The translations under genes and the position numbers were made by a program. A model generated the notes under the pieces. That model was not told the origin of the DNA, made no database searches, and was given only the letters and a program-made list of their open reading frames with translations. From assembly GCA_002700305.1 (NCBI GenBank), contig PACZ01000020.1:1-64000 (forward strand): DNA of 64,000 nt. Reading direction: 5' to 3'. Of the stretch, positions 45,732 to 53,063 are shown piece by piece. How positions within the stretch are numbered: the stretch's first letter is position 1; each line of letters starts with the position of its first letter. This stretch comes from Hyphomonas sp. Lineage in GTDB: Bacteria > Pseudomonadota > Alphaproteobacteria > Caulobacterales > Hyphomonadaceae.

Positions 45732-47032
45732 ACGTCATGTCCCGGAAAATGAAGGTGACCGAAGACACGACGCTGGTCTGGGCCAAGGTGTTCTCGGAAG
45801 ACAAGAGTGCGCCGATCTGGTTCCAGTTCATTGTCACCGCCTGGTTCTTCGCGACCTATATCGACTTTCCAGCCGTGACAGCGGTCCGCTACCTGCTGGT
45901 GCTGGCGCTGTTCGCTGTGATCGCGCTGAAGAGTTCGACGGTCCTGCCGAACATTGTGCGCGCCTGGCCGCTCTTTGTGCTGCCGGCCTTCGCGACGTCT
46001 TCCATTCTATGGTCGCCTTATCCGTCTGAAGCGCTAAAGCAGGGCGTGTATTTCATCCTCACGCCGCTGTTCATCATCACGATCATCTCGGTGCTTGATG
46101 CCCGGCGGGCCATGCGATGTCTCATGTTTGCCGGCTGGATCACCTCTTTCATGGTGCTTGCGAAGTTCTCCTCGATCGACTCGGGCGGGCCTTATCCATC
46201 CAAGAATTACGTTGCCCTGCAGATGAACTTCATGATGCTGCTGTCTCTGGCGGCAGCTCTGAACAAGAGCGAATTGACATGGATCCGGCTGGCGGCACTG
46301 CCATTCATTCCGCTGGGGATCCTGTTCGTGGTCGCGGCCAACTCGGCAACCAACCTGGTTCTGGGCGGTGCCGGTATTATGGGCCTGATCGCCCTTCGCG
46401 TTCTCTGGGTTGATATCGGCGGTATCAAGAACGCTCGCAGCCTGCTGTTCCTGAGCGGTATTGTTTTCGTCTTTGCGATTTTGACGGTTGCCCTTGCCAT
46501 GCCGGGCGAAGACTTCGTCGGCGACGTGTTGCAGGCCCTGGGCAAGGACGGAACGTTGAGCGGGCGCACCGAAATCTGGGCGGCCGGCCGTGTTGTGCAG
46601 GACCAGAACCCGCTCTTCGGCACCGGCCTTTCTGGCTTCTGGCAGCCGGACAACGGCGCCGCGCAATCGATCAACTATTATGACTTCAAGCCCTATGGCA
46701 CCGTGCTGACCTTCCACAACTCCTACATGGAGGTACGGGTCCACCTCGGCTATATCGGCTGGGTGCTCTATATCGGCACATGGGTCTGGCAGGGACAGCG
46801 GGCGATCCGCAACTGGATGGTGTCTCGCGATCTGGAAGCGTCCGCGCTCCTGATGCTGCTCCTGCTTGTCTTCATCACCACTTTTACTGAGTCCACGCCC
46901 TGGGGTGTCTTCAACACGCCGGTGAATATCATGCTGTTGGCGTCCACGGCGGCCTTCAGTTCCAACCGCCGAAAGTTCGAGGGCTACGTGCCGGTCAAGG
47001 TCAGTGAATCCAGCGTCAGGCCGGTCCGCTGA
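45728..47032 (+). CDS. O-antigen ligase / Wzy-like polymerase family membrane protein
   Basis: A 434-aa protein with about 10-12 membrane helices. A large periplasmic loop contains LSGRTEIWAAGRVV and NPLFGTGLSGFWQPDN, then TFHNSYMEVRVHLGYIG, the Wzy_C-type motif (His in the H-N-x-x-x-E context). Such proteins polymerise repeat units or ligate glycan to a lipid carrier. It overlaps the glycosyltransferase stop (ATGA). Polymerase is more likely here given the Wzc-like partner, but ligase cannot be excluded. Confidence 0.87.
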   Translation: MNVMSRKMKVTEDTTLVWAKVFSEDKSAPIWFQFIVTAWFFATYIDFPAVTAVRYLLVLALFAVIALKSSTVLPNIVRAWPLFVLPAFATSSILWSPYPSEALKQGVYFILTPLFIITIISVLDARRAMRCLMFAGWITSFMVLAKFSSIDSGGPYPSKNYVALQMNFMMLLSLAAALNKSELTWIRLAALPFIPLGILFVVAANSATNLVLGGAGIMGLIALRVLWVDIGGIKNARSLLFLSGIVFVFAILTVALAMPGEDFVGDVLQALGKDGTLSGRTEIWAAGRVVQDQNPLFGTGLSGFWQPDNGAAQSINYYDFKPYGTVLTFHNSYMEVRVHLGYIGWVLYIGTWVWQGQRAIRNWMVSRDLEASALLMLLLLVFITTFTESTPWGVFNTPVNIMLLASTAAFSSNRRKFEGYVPVKVSESSVRPVR

Positions 47033-47369
47033 CGCAGCTTGCCTGAAGCTCCTCCTGCCGTAGTGGGGAGGGGAGCTGCGCTTCCGAAAATGATCTCACA
47101 TTGATATTGGCTTCCCGGGCCTCTGCAGGCTTGGTGTATGGTCAATCATAACCGGTTACTGGAAATTCCATTTAAAACAGGCCGGTGCCTGGTCCTTCGG
47201 GACTGCCGGTTATGCCGCTGCTGTCCAGGTGACAATTCAGTCAGCCGTACATGGCGCCAGTTCTAAACACATTGCTGCCACCTACTGGAACCAAATTCGG
47301 ACATGAAACGTATAGACTTCAACGGGCATTTAACACGCCCTTAAGAGTTAGAGGCGTTGATGGGGTGTG
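47033..47369 (+). promoter_or_regulatory. intergenic leader with hairpins upstream of the 70-aa gene
   Basis: 337 bp without a supported gene. It contains a palindrome AACCGGTT (47150-47157) and a hairpin GTCC-TTCG-GGAC (47192-47203) inside CCGG (47182-47185) / CCGG (47206-47209). A GGGC/GCCC mini-hairpin and the CtrA-like box also lie near 47330. It probably holds the promoter of the 70-aa gene; an RNA element is possible. Confidence 0.45.
47330..47344 (+). promoter_or_regulatory. CtrA-like binding site
   Basis: TTAA-CACGCCC-TTAA matches the CtrA consensus TTAA-N7-TTAA exactly, 25 bp before the ATG of the 70-aa membrane protein. CtrA is the cell-cycle master regulator of Caulobacterales-type alphaproteobacteria. 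TTAA is rare in this GC-rich DNA and I found no other perfect spaced pair in the window. Binding is inferred. Confidence 0.6.
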
Positions 47370-47582
47370 ATGAGTAACGCCACTTCATCCGTGTCAGGGA
47401 GCAGACCTGTGGTCGACATTGCAAATGCTTCAATTGCTCACCGTACCTGGGACACGGGCGCCAATGCCGAGCAGGAAACCTATGACAAGTGGCCGGTTTG
47501 GGCCCGTCTGGTGATCATTGTGGGCCTGAGCGCATTACTGTGGGCCGGCATCATCAGCGCCCTTGTTGCATTGTTCGGCTAG
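47370..47582 (+). CDS. small single-span membrane protein, 70 aa
   Basis: A 70-aa protein with a polar N-terminus of about 43 residues and one C-terminal membrane helix (about 46-67, WARLVIIVGLSALLWAGIISALV), so it would be an N-in tail-type membrane protein. ATG 47370 is chosen over an overlapping GTG 3 bp upstream; GGGGTG precedes it. It has a CtrA-like box close upstream and its own terminator. It lies between the polymerase gene and the convergent sugar transferase. No family recognised. Confidence 0.72.
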   Translation: MSNATSSVSGSRPVVDIANASIAHRTWDTGANAEQETYDKWPVWARLVIIVGLSALLWAGIISALVALFG

Positions 47583-47605
47583 AGCGCTTCTGAAGTCAGA
47601 CAACA

Positions 47606-47636
47606 AAAAAGCCCCGGTTTGACGCCGGGGCTTTTT
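47606..47636 (+). terminator. bidirectional intrinsic terminator
   Basis: AAAAAGCCCCGG pairs with CCGGGGCTTTTT around a TTTGACG loop (core stem GCCCCGG 47611-47617 / CCGGGGC 47625-47631). T-tracts flank it on both strands, so it ends both the 70-aa gene (plus) and the sugar transferase gene (minus, stop at 47665). Confidence 0.95.
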
Positions 47637-47664
47637 GTTTTGCTGAATACTTCAGGTCTGAGGA

Positions 47665-48360
47665 TCAGCGGGCGCCTTTTGAAAGCAGGACAGCAGGGAC
47701 CGTGCGGAGCATGATCATGATGTCGCCGGTGAAGGTGCGGCTGATTGCGTATTTCACGTCCAGCTGAACGCGCTCTTCATAGGTCGTGTCGCTGCGGCCT
47801 TCGACCTGCCACAGCCCCGTCAGGCCCGGACGGACAGCACAATAGTCGCGATAGTATTCGCCATACTTGGCAATTTCGTTCTCGACGATCGGGCGCGGCC
47901 CGACGAGGGACATCTCACCGCGAATGATGTTGATCAGCTGCGGCAGCTCATCGATCGAGGTTTTGCGGATGAAGTGGCCCAGCGGCGTGATGCGCGGATC
48001 GTTCACGAGCTTCTGGGTCTCTTCCCATTCAGCGCGGGCTTCAGGGTCGGTTGCCAGGATCTCCTGCAGGCGCTCGTCAGCGTTGGCGACCATGGAGCGG
48101 AGCTTGTAGCAGCTGAAGGTGCGTCCGTTGCGGCCGTAACGCTTCTGGGCATAAACCGCCTTGCCACCGTCCTGCAGGCGGATGAGTGTGGCCACGACAA
48201 GCAGCAGAGGGAAGACGAACACCAGCGCGACGCTCGCAATAACGATGTCAGTAATACGCTTGGCGCTCGTACCGGTCTCATACTCCGTGCGATCATGTCG
48301 CGTGGAGGAGTATGCGGCGGTCTCCGCATGTCGTGATTGGTTACTTAATCTCAGACCCAT
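47665..48360 (-). CDS. polyprenyl-phosphate sugar-1-phosphate transferase (bacterial sugar transferase)
   Basis: A 231-aa monotopic phosphoglycosyl transferase that starts repeat-unit assembly by loading sugar-1-phosphate on undecaprenyl phosphate. It has one N-terminal membrane helix (TDIVIASVALVFVFPLLLVVATLI, ~37-60) and the family core: KRYGRNGRTFSCYKLRSM, IRKTSIDELPQLINIIRGEMSLVGPRP (catalytic Asp-Glu), and VRPGLTGLWQVEGRS. ATG 48360 has GGGGA upstream. It lacks the long N-terminal helices of WbaP-type enzymes. Sugar specificity unknown. Confidence 0.93.
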   Translation of the reverse strand: MGLRLSNQSRHAETAAYSSTRHDRTEYETGTSAKRITDIVIASVALVFVFPLLLVVATLIRLQDGGKAVYAQKRYGRNGRTFSCYKLRSMVANADERLQEILATDPEARAEWEETQKLVNDPRITPLGHFIRKTSIDELPQLINIIRGEMSLVGPRPIVENEIAKYGEYYRDYCAVRPGLTGLWQVEGRSDTTYEERVQLDVKYAISRTFTGDIMIMLRTVPAVLLSKGAR

Positions 48361-48660
48361 AACTGTCCCCGGAACTCTACCAAGAGGTGCGCGAAATCTT
48401 CCCGGAATTTCCCGCACCCAGCCAACAAACGTTAACTTGGAGAACAGGAAAACCTTTATTTCATTTGGGGAGGTTTGCAATCTGTATACCGGGATTAGGC
48501 CAAATATTTGGGCCTTTTTCCCGAAATTCGCCTGACAGGAGAAGTAATTTTCAAGTAATCGGGGTCATGTGCGCATTTATTAACCAAAATACCTCGTTTT
48601 GAGGTGCATCGGGCTGATAATGTGTGCCAGGACAGGTCAGCCCCGTACCATTACGACACG
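48361..48660. other. intergenic region upstream of the sugar transferase
   Basis: No supported gene. It contains the sugar-transferase promoter on the minus strand and a long imperfect palindrome at 48490-48523: CGGGA, then AGGCC-AAATATTTG-GGCCT, then TCCCG. Read on the plus strand the inner stem is followed by TTTT like a terminator, though no plus-strand gene precedes it. Read on the minus strand it would be a leader hairpin. Confidence 0.45.
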
Positions 48661-48694
48661 AAAAAGAAAACGGCAGGAACCTGGGTTCCTGCCG
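48661..48694 (-). terminator. intrinsic terminator after the Wza-like gene
   Basis: The stem CGGCAGGAAC (48671-48680) / GTTCCTGCCG (48685-48694) is a perfect 10-bp hairpin with a CTGG loop. Read on the minus strand it is followed by TTTTCTTTTT, and it lies 30 bp past the stop of the Wza-like gene. Confidence 0.93.
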
Positions 48695-48723
48695 TTCTGA
48701 TTCGTGAGTCTGATGGATAAAAA

Positions 48724-49311
48724 TCAGAATCTGCGTTCACCAATCCGGATCGTGTCGCCCGGGCTGACGACCGTGGAAGTTGTGAGCTCGATCGCCTGCT
48801 CTTCATTCGAATTCACGCTCTTGATGTAAACCACGTTTTTCCGGGCGCGATAGGTCCAGCCGCCCGCCGCAGCAACAGCATTCACGACAGTCAGGCCGGA
48901 ATTGTAGGGGTATTCACCGGGGCGGTTCACTTCGCCGAGGATGTAGTAGGGGCGGTAGTTGATCACCTCGGCGCTCACGCGCGGGTTCAGGACATAATCG
49001 CCTTCGAGTTTCTCGACGATGCGGCTCTCCAGCTCAGGCGTGGTGAGTCCGAGGGCCTCGACCTGTCCGATGAGCGGCATGGAGATGGAGCCGGTGCCAT
49101 CCACTTCAAATTGTCCGGACAGGTCCGGCTGCCCGAAGATCGTAATGCGCAGCTGGTCGCCATTGCCCAGAGTGTAGGCGCTAACTGCTTGCTGCTGCAC
49201 CACTTGCTCTCCAGAGGGGCTGGGGCCAGAAGGGATCGCTGTCTCACAGGCGGCAACCAATAAAAGCAGGCTGCCCAGAGTGGCCATGAGAAGGGGGCGC
49301 AGGAAATTCAT
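48724..49311 (-). CDS. short Wza-like polysaccharide export lipoprotein
   Basis: A 195-aa periplasmic lipoprotein (lipobox VAAC, Cys near residue 20). It has the polysaccharide export domain: YTLGNGDQLRITIFGQPDLSGQFEVDGTGSISMPLIGQVEALGLT, then VSAEVINYRPYYILGEVNRPGEYPYNSGLTVVNAVAAAGGWTYRA (SLBB). It is half the length of E. coli Wza (about 380 aa) and lacks the C-terminal outer-membrane helix, so a separate barrel such as 40760-42055 may complete the pore. ATG 49311 follows GGGAG. Confidence 0.9.
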   Translation of the reverse strand: MNFLRPLLMATLGSLLLLVAACETAIPSGPSPSGEQVVQQQAVSAYTLGNGDQLRITIFGQPDLSGQFEVDGTGSISMPLIGQVEALGLTTPELESRIVEKLEGDYVLNPRVSAEVINYRPYYILGEVNRPGEYPYNSGLTVVNAVAAAGGWTYRARKNVVYIKSVNSNEEQAIELTTSTVVSPGDTIRIGERRF

Positions 49312-49369
49312 CGTCTCTATTCTCCCAGGTTTGGCGGTCCTGCCGCGTAGCAAGACCTATTCCAGAGTT

Positions 49370-50287
49370 TCAGGTCGAGAGGAAGGAAACTTCATCCCGG
49401 AACAGGCGCACGGCTGAAAGTTTTCCGCTGATGAAGGCCCCCGTATCCAGTCCAATCCGGCGATTGTCCCGGAAGACTGCATCGGTGGGGGTGTGCCCGT
49501 GAACCACGACCTGAGGAAACTGTTCGGGCGCATCCAGAAATTCTTCCCGAATCCACAACATGTCGCGCACGGTCTGTTTCTCGAGCTCTTCGCCCGGGCG
49601 CAGGCCGGCATGCACGAAAAGATAGTCCCCGGCGACGTGATAGTGCTGAAGCCCTTGGTAAAACTTCAGGTGATCTTCAGGCAGTCGGTTCCGGAACTCG
49701 GTCCAGACATTATCCCAGGCGCGCTGATAGGCCTGCATCGCTTCGTGAGACTGCATGGCTGCCCGGGCATTCGGGGGCGGCTGAAGACCATAGGAGTACA
49801 GCGTTTCAGCGCCGCCATAGCGAACCCATTGCTTCCCGAAATTCACATCATTGAGGAAACGCAGCAGCGCTTCCTCATGATTGCCCATCAGGAAGACCCG
49901 CTCGAATGCCTGAACCTTGTCGCTTTGCATGAAGTCGATCACGTCTTTCGACTGCAGGCCGCGATCAATATAATCTCCAAGAAATACAAGGACTCGCTTT
50001 GTACCTTCCGGCAGGGACTTTGAGTCCTCTTCGATCTGCTCGACCAGTTTTTTCAACAGGTCGCACCGGCCGTGAACGTCACCGATTGCATAAATGCACT
50101 GGCCGTCCGGTGCCCGTGTCTGGCGGGTCACCTCAACGGGTGCCGGTTCGCTTTCAGGCTCGGCCACTTCAAGTGAGGGCTTGCCGATGCCCCGGCGGAT
50201 TCGCGCACGCAGAGAGGTTGCGGATCGCGTCAGCTTGCCGATCCGTTGCAGGAAGCTTTGCCGGGTTTGGTCGGACATTTTGCTCAT
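49370..50287 (-). CDS. PPP-type metallophosphoesterase
   Basis: A 305-aa phosphoesterase with all PPP-family metal motifs: AIGDVHGR at about 67-74, FLGDYIDRG near 102, MGNHEEAL near 133, and late VVHGHTP near 264. The N-terminal ~60 residues are basic and disordered. Such enzymes act on phosphoproteins or dinucleotides (ApaH-like). It is the second gene of the minus-strand export unit (58 bp before the Wza-like gene). A role in dephosphorylating the Wzc-like kinase is possible, but only by context. Confidence 0.88.
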   Translation of the reverse strand: MSKMSDQTRQSFLQRIGKLTRSATSLRARIRRGIGKPSLEVAEPESEPAPVEVTRQTRAPDGQCIYAIGDVHGRCDLLKKLVEQIEEDSKSLPEGTKRVLVFLGDYIDRGLQSKDVIDFMQSDKVQAFERVFLMGNHEEALLRFLNDVNFGKQWVRYGGAETLYSYGLQPPPNARAAMQSHEAMQAYQRAWDNVWTEFRNRLPEDHLKFYQGLQHYHVAGDYLFVHAGLRPGEELEKQTVRDMLWIREEFLDAPEQFPQVVVHGHTPTDAVFRDNRRIGLDTGAFISGKLSAVRLFRDEVSFLST

Positions 50288-50352
50288 CTGGGCGTCAGTA
50301 TTAACAATTACTTATAGCGCTTTCTGGTCTTAAACCAATCGGGGCGGGAATT

Positions 50353-51381
50353 TCAGGGTTTCGAACCCGTCATCGCTTCTTTCAGAAAACCGGCTGCCCA
50401 GCTCATATGCATCGTGCCGGAAATCAGGCCGGCAAGAAGGCCGCAGATGGACCGTTTCCAGACAGCCACTGCGAGAGACGCGGCGGCCAGCACGCCGACA
50501 TAGCCGGCGGGCAGGATGATGGCAGGCAGGAAGAAGGGCGAAAGAACAAACCCGCTGACGCTGGCCAGCAGGGCGAAAACCGGTAAAGCCTGGCGGATCT
50601 TCAGGCGTTGGCCGTGTTTACGCACATTCCGTGCGCGGCCCTTGCCATAATTGAAATACTGCTTCGCCACCCGGTGGACAGATCCACGGGGAATGTAACG
50701 GATGCGGATCCCGGCATCGAGAAAGATCTTGCCGCCAGCCTGGGCCACCCGTTCGTCATACTCCGCATCTTCATTGTGCGAGAAGGTTTCGTCATAGCCA
50801 CCGACCTGACGATACATGGCGATGTCGAAACCGGCATGATGTCCATGATCGACATAGCCGGAGACCGTGCCGCCACGATGGGCAGACCCGCCCGAACCGA
50901 GCGGCGTATCCACGATCCAGGCATTTGCCCGTTCAAAACACGTGTCGCCGACGGCATCCATTGGGATGACGACAGATGCCGCGCCCGTTGCCTGAAGTGT
51001 CCGTGCGACGGAAAGAATGAATCCCGCCGGATAGATCGAGTGGGCATCGCATCGCACGATATAGCGTGTCTCAGGTGTACTGATGCTCTGGACTGCCAGG
51101 TTCATCGCGGCTGCCTGCAGCCGTTTCGGGTTGTGAATCACCTGCAGGTTCGGGAATTCCGACTTCATGCGCTCGACAATGGCGACGGTTCCGTCGGTGC
51201 TGCCGCCATCTGCCACGACGAGCGGCACCTGGCGAAGTTGCGGGCTGCCCGCCATGAGAGAGCGGATACATGTTTCAATGTGGCGCTCTTCGTTCAGAGC
51301 CGGAATGACAGCCAGAATCGCGCCGGGCACCGGTTCCGGTGCGTTGTTGTTATCGATTTGAGCCATTGCATGCGCACTCAT
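50353..51381 (-). CDS. glycosyltransferase family 2 (ExoA-like)
   Basis: A 342-aa membrane-associated GT2. The N-terminal GT-A domain has ILAVIPALNEERHIETCIRSLM, VVADGGSTDGT, and RCDAHSIYPAGFI; later NEDAEYDERVAQAG holds the catalytic acid context. Two or three C-terminal helices follow (VFALLASVSGFVLSPFFLPAIIL and others). It resembles succinoglycan transferase ExoA. ATG 51381 with AGAGG upstream is chosen over the open frame to 51498. First gene of the minus-strand unit that includes the phosphoesterase and Wza-like genes. Confidence 0.9.
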   Translation of the reverse strand: MSAHAMAQIDNNNAPEPVPGAILAVIPALNEERHIETCIRSLMAGSPQLRQVPLVVADGGSTDGTVAIVERMKSEFPNLQVIHNPKRLQAAAMNLAVQSISTPETRYIVRCDAHSIYPAGFILSVARTLQATGAASVVIPMDAVGDTCFERANAWIVDTPLGSGGSAHRGGTVSGYVDHGHHAGFDIAMYRQVGGYDETFSHNEDAEYDERVAQAGGKIFLDAGIRIRYIPRGSVHRVAKQYFNYGKGRARNVRKHGQRLKIRQALPVFALLASVSGFVLSPFFLPAIILPAGYVGVLAAASLAVAVWKRSICGLLAGLISGTMHMSWAAGFLKEAMTGSKP

Positions 51382-51530
51382 GGCGACCTCTGGTAACAGT
51401 TTTCCCCTGATGGGGGAGCAAATTCCATTCCACACCGCTGCGCTTTGCGGACAAAAGGCATACCCAACGTCAATCTTGCCGCGCTGGCCGAACCCCATAT
51501 GGTGGGCTGAAACAGGAGGAGATGCTCAAA

Positions 51531-51821
51531 ATGATTGGCGTTGTGGCGAAACTGACGATCCAGCCGGACAAAGAGTCTGAATTCGAGCAGGTCGGCAAGG
51601 ACCTTATGGCCAAGGTCAAGGCGAACGAACCGGGCTGCCTGACCTATCAGCTCTACAAGTCCAAGAAGGACGCGCACGTCTATATCTTCATGGAGCAGTA
51701 CGCTTCCGAGGAAGCCTTCAAGGCACACGGCCAGAGCGACTATTTCAAGGCTGCTGGTCCGGCGATCGGTGCTTGCCTCGCCGGTGCGCCCGAAATCCAG
51801 TATTACGACATCGTGGAATAG
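51531..51821 (+). CDS. antibiotic biosynthesis monooxygenase (ABM/YgiN-like) domain protein
   Basis: A 96-aa ferredoxin-like ABM-domain protein: IGVVAKLTIQPDKESEFEQVGKDLMAKVKANEPGCLTYQLYKSKKD, then YIFMEQYASEEAFKAHGQSDYFKAAGP. Relatives include quinol monooxygenase YgiN, but most have unknown roles. I chose ATG 51531 because AGGAGG sits ten bases before it, while ATG 51522 is only one base away from it. It is 9 bp upstream of an acyl-CoA dehydrogenase gene, suggesting shared transcription. Confidence 0.87.
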   Translation: MIGVVAKLTIQPDKESEFEQVGKDLMAKVKANEPGCLTYQLYKSKKDAHVYIFMEQYASEEAFKAHGQSDYFKAAGPAIGACLAGAPEIQYYDIVE

Positions 51822-51830
51822 GAGGCCGCC

Positions 51831-53054
51831 ATGGACCTCGCCTTCACGCCGGAAGACCGTGCGTTCCAGAAAGAAGTTCGTGACTGGATCGCCGAAAACT
51901 ACACACCGGACCTGCGCGCCAAGAGTGCTGCGTCCAAGAACGGGTATCTCGACAAGGAAGGCCAGGTTGCCTGGCAGAAAAAGCTCTACGAGAAAGGCTG
52001 GGTCGCTCCGAACTGGCCGGTAGAGTTTGGCGGCCCGGGCCTGTCGGCTTCTGAGCGCTACATCCTGAACATGGAGCTTTCATCTGCGGGAACGCCGCCC
52101 GTAAGCCCCATGGGTATCTCCATGGTTGCGCCGGTGATCATGGCGTTTGGCTCTGACGAGCAGAAGAAGAAATACCTGCCGCCAATCCTGCGTTCAGACG
52201 TCTGGTGGTGCCAGGGCTATTCTGAGCCGGGGGCTGGATCCGATCTCGCCTCTCTTCAGATGAGCGCTGTGCGTGATGGCGACGACTATGTGCTGAACGG
52301 GTCGAAGATCTGGACGACCCATGCCCAGTGGGCAGACATGATCTTCTGCCTGGTGCGGACCTCGCGGGAAGGGAAGCATCAGGAAGGCATCAGCTTTATC
52401 ATCTTCCCGATGACGCTGCCCGGCATCAAGATTTCGCCGCTGCCGACTCTCGATGGGCCCGCTGAAGGCGCTCAGGAAATCAATCAGGTTTTCTTTGAAG
52501 ACGTTCGTGTGCCGATTGCCGAAGCGCTGGTTGGCGAAGAGAACAAGGGCTGGACCTACGCGAAGTACCTGCTTCAGTTCGAGCGCGGCAATGCCTATGC
52601 GCCGGGGCTGCGTGCCATGCTCAACAAGGCGCGTAAAATCGCCAGCGTCGAGGAAGCCGATGGGGAAGCACTGATCCGGGATACGGATTTCGCCCGGAAA
52701 ATGGCGCAGCTGGAGATCAAGATCGATAGCCTGGACGCAACGGAGCAGCGGATCTTCTCGGCGCTGTCCGCCGGGCAGGCCGTCGGACCGGAAAGCTCCA
52801 TGCTGAAATGCGCGGGCTCGGAAACCCAGCAGGCAATCACGGAACTCGTCGTCGAGGCCGCCGGCACCTACGGCGCGCCTTTCGTGCGGGACAATTTCGC
52901 GCTTGCGCGCGAAGGGGCGAATGCAGACCTGCCGTTTCCTTCTTATTCGGTGACCGCGGTCCCCAGCTATCTCAACTATCGCAAAACCTCCATCTATGCC
53001 GGTTCCAATGAAATCCAGCGGAACATCATGGCGAAGATGGTGCTCGGCCTCTGA
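51831..53054 (+). CDS. acyl-CoA dehydrogenase (paralogue of the 34015 large subunit)
   Basis: A 407-aa FAD-dependent dehydrogenase. It shares long signatures with the 34015 gene product: VWWCQGYSEPGAGSDLASLQ, VGEENKGWTYAKYLL, and KTSIYAGSNEIQRNIMAKM, so it is a large-subunit-type paralogue. No small-subunit gene lies next to it. AGGAGG stands five bases before the ATG. It is followed after 9 bp by an MFS transporter, suggesting uptake and beta-oxidation of a carboxylic acid. Substrate unknown. Confidence 0.9.
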   Translation: MDLAFTPEDRAFQKEVRDWIAENYTPDLRAKSAASKNGYLDKEGQVAWQKKLYEKGWVAPNWPVEFGGPGLSASERYILNMELSSAGTPPVSPMGISMVAPVIMAFGSDEQKKKYLPPILRSDVWWCQGYSEPGAGSDLASLQMSAVRDGDDYVLNGSKIWTTHAQWADMIFCLVRTSREGKHQEGISFIIFPMTLPGIKISPLPTLDGPAEGAQEINQVFFEDVRVPIAEALVGEENKGWTYAKYLLQFERGNAYAPGLRAMLNKARKIASVEEADGEALIRDTDFARKMAQLEIKIDSLDATEQRIFSALSAGQAVGPESSMLKCAGSETQQAITELVVEAAGTYGAPFVRDNFALAREGANADLPFPSYSVTAVPSYLNYRKTSIYAGSNEIQRNIMAKMVLGL

Positions 53055-53063
53055 CGGCTGGCG

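Noticed and set aside
48387..48602. 71-aa plus-strand frame upstream of the sugar transferase
   Set aside because: It lies across the promoter region and hairpin, with no ribosome binding site and no recognisable features.
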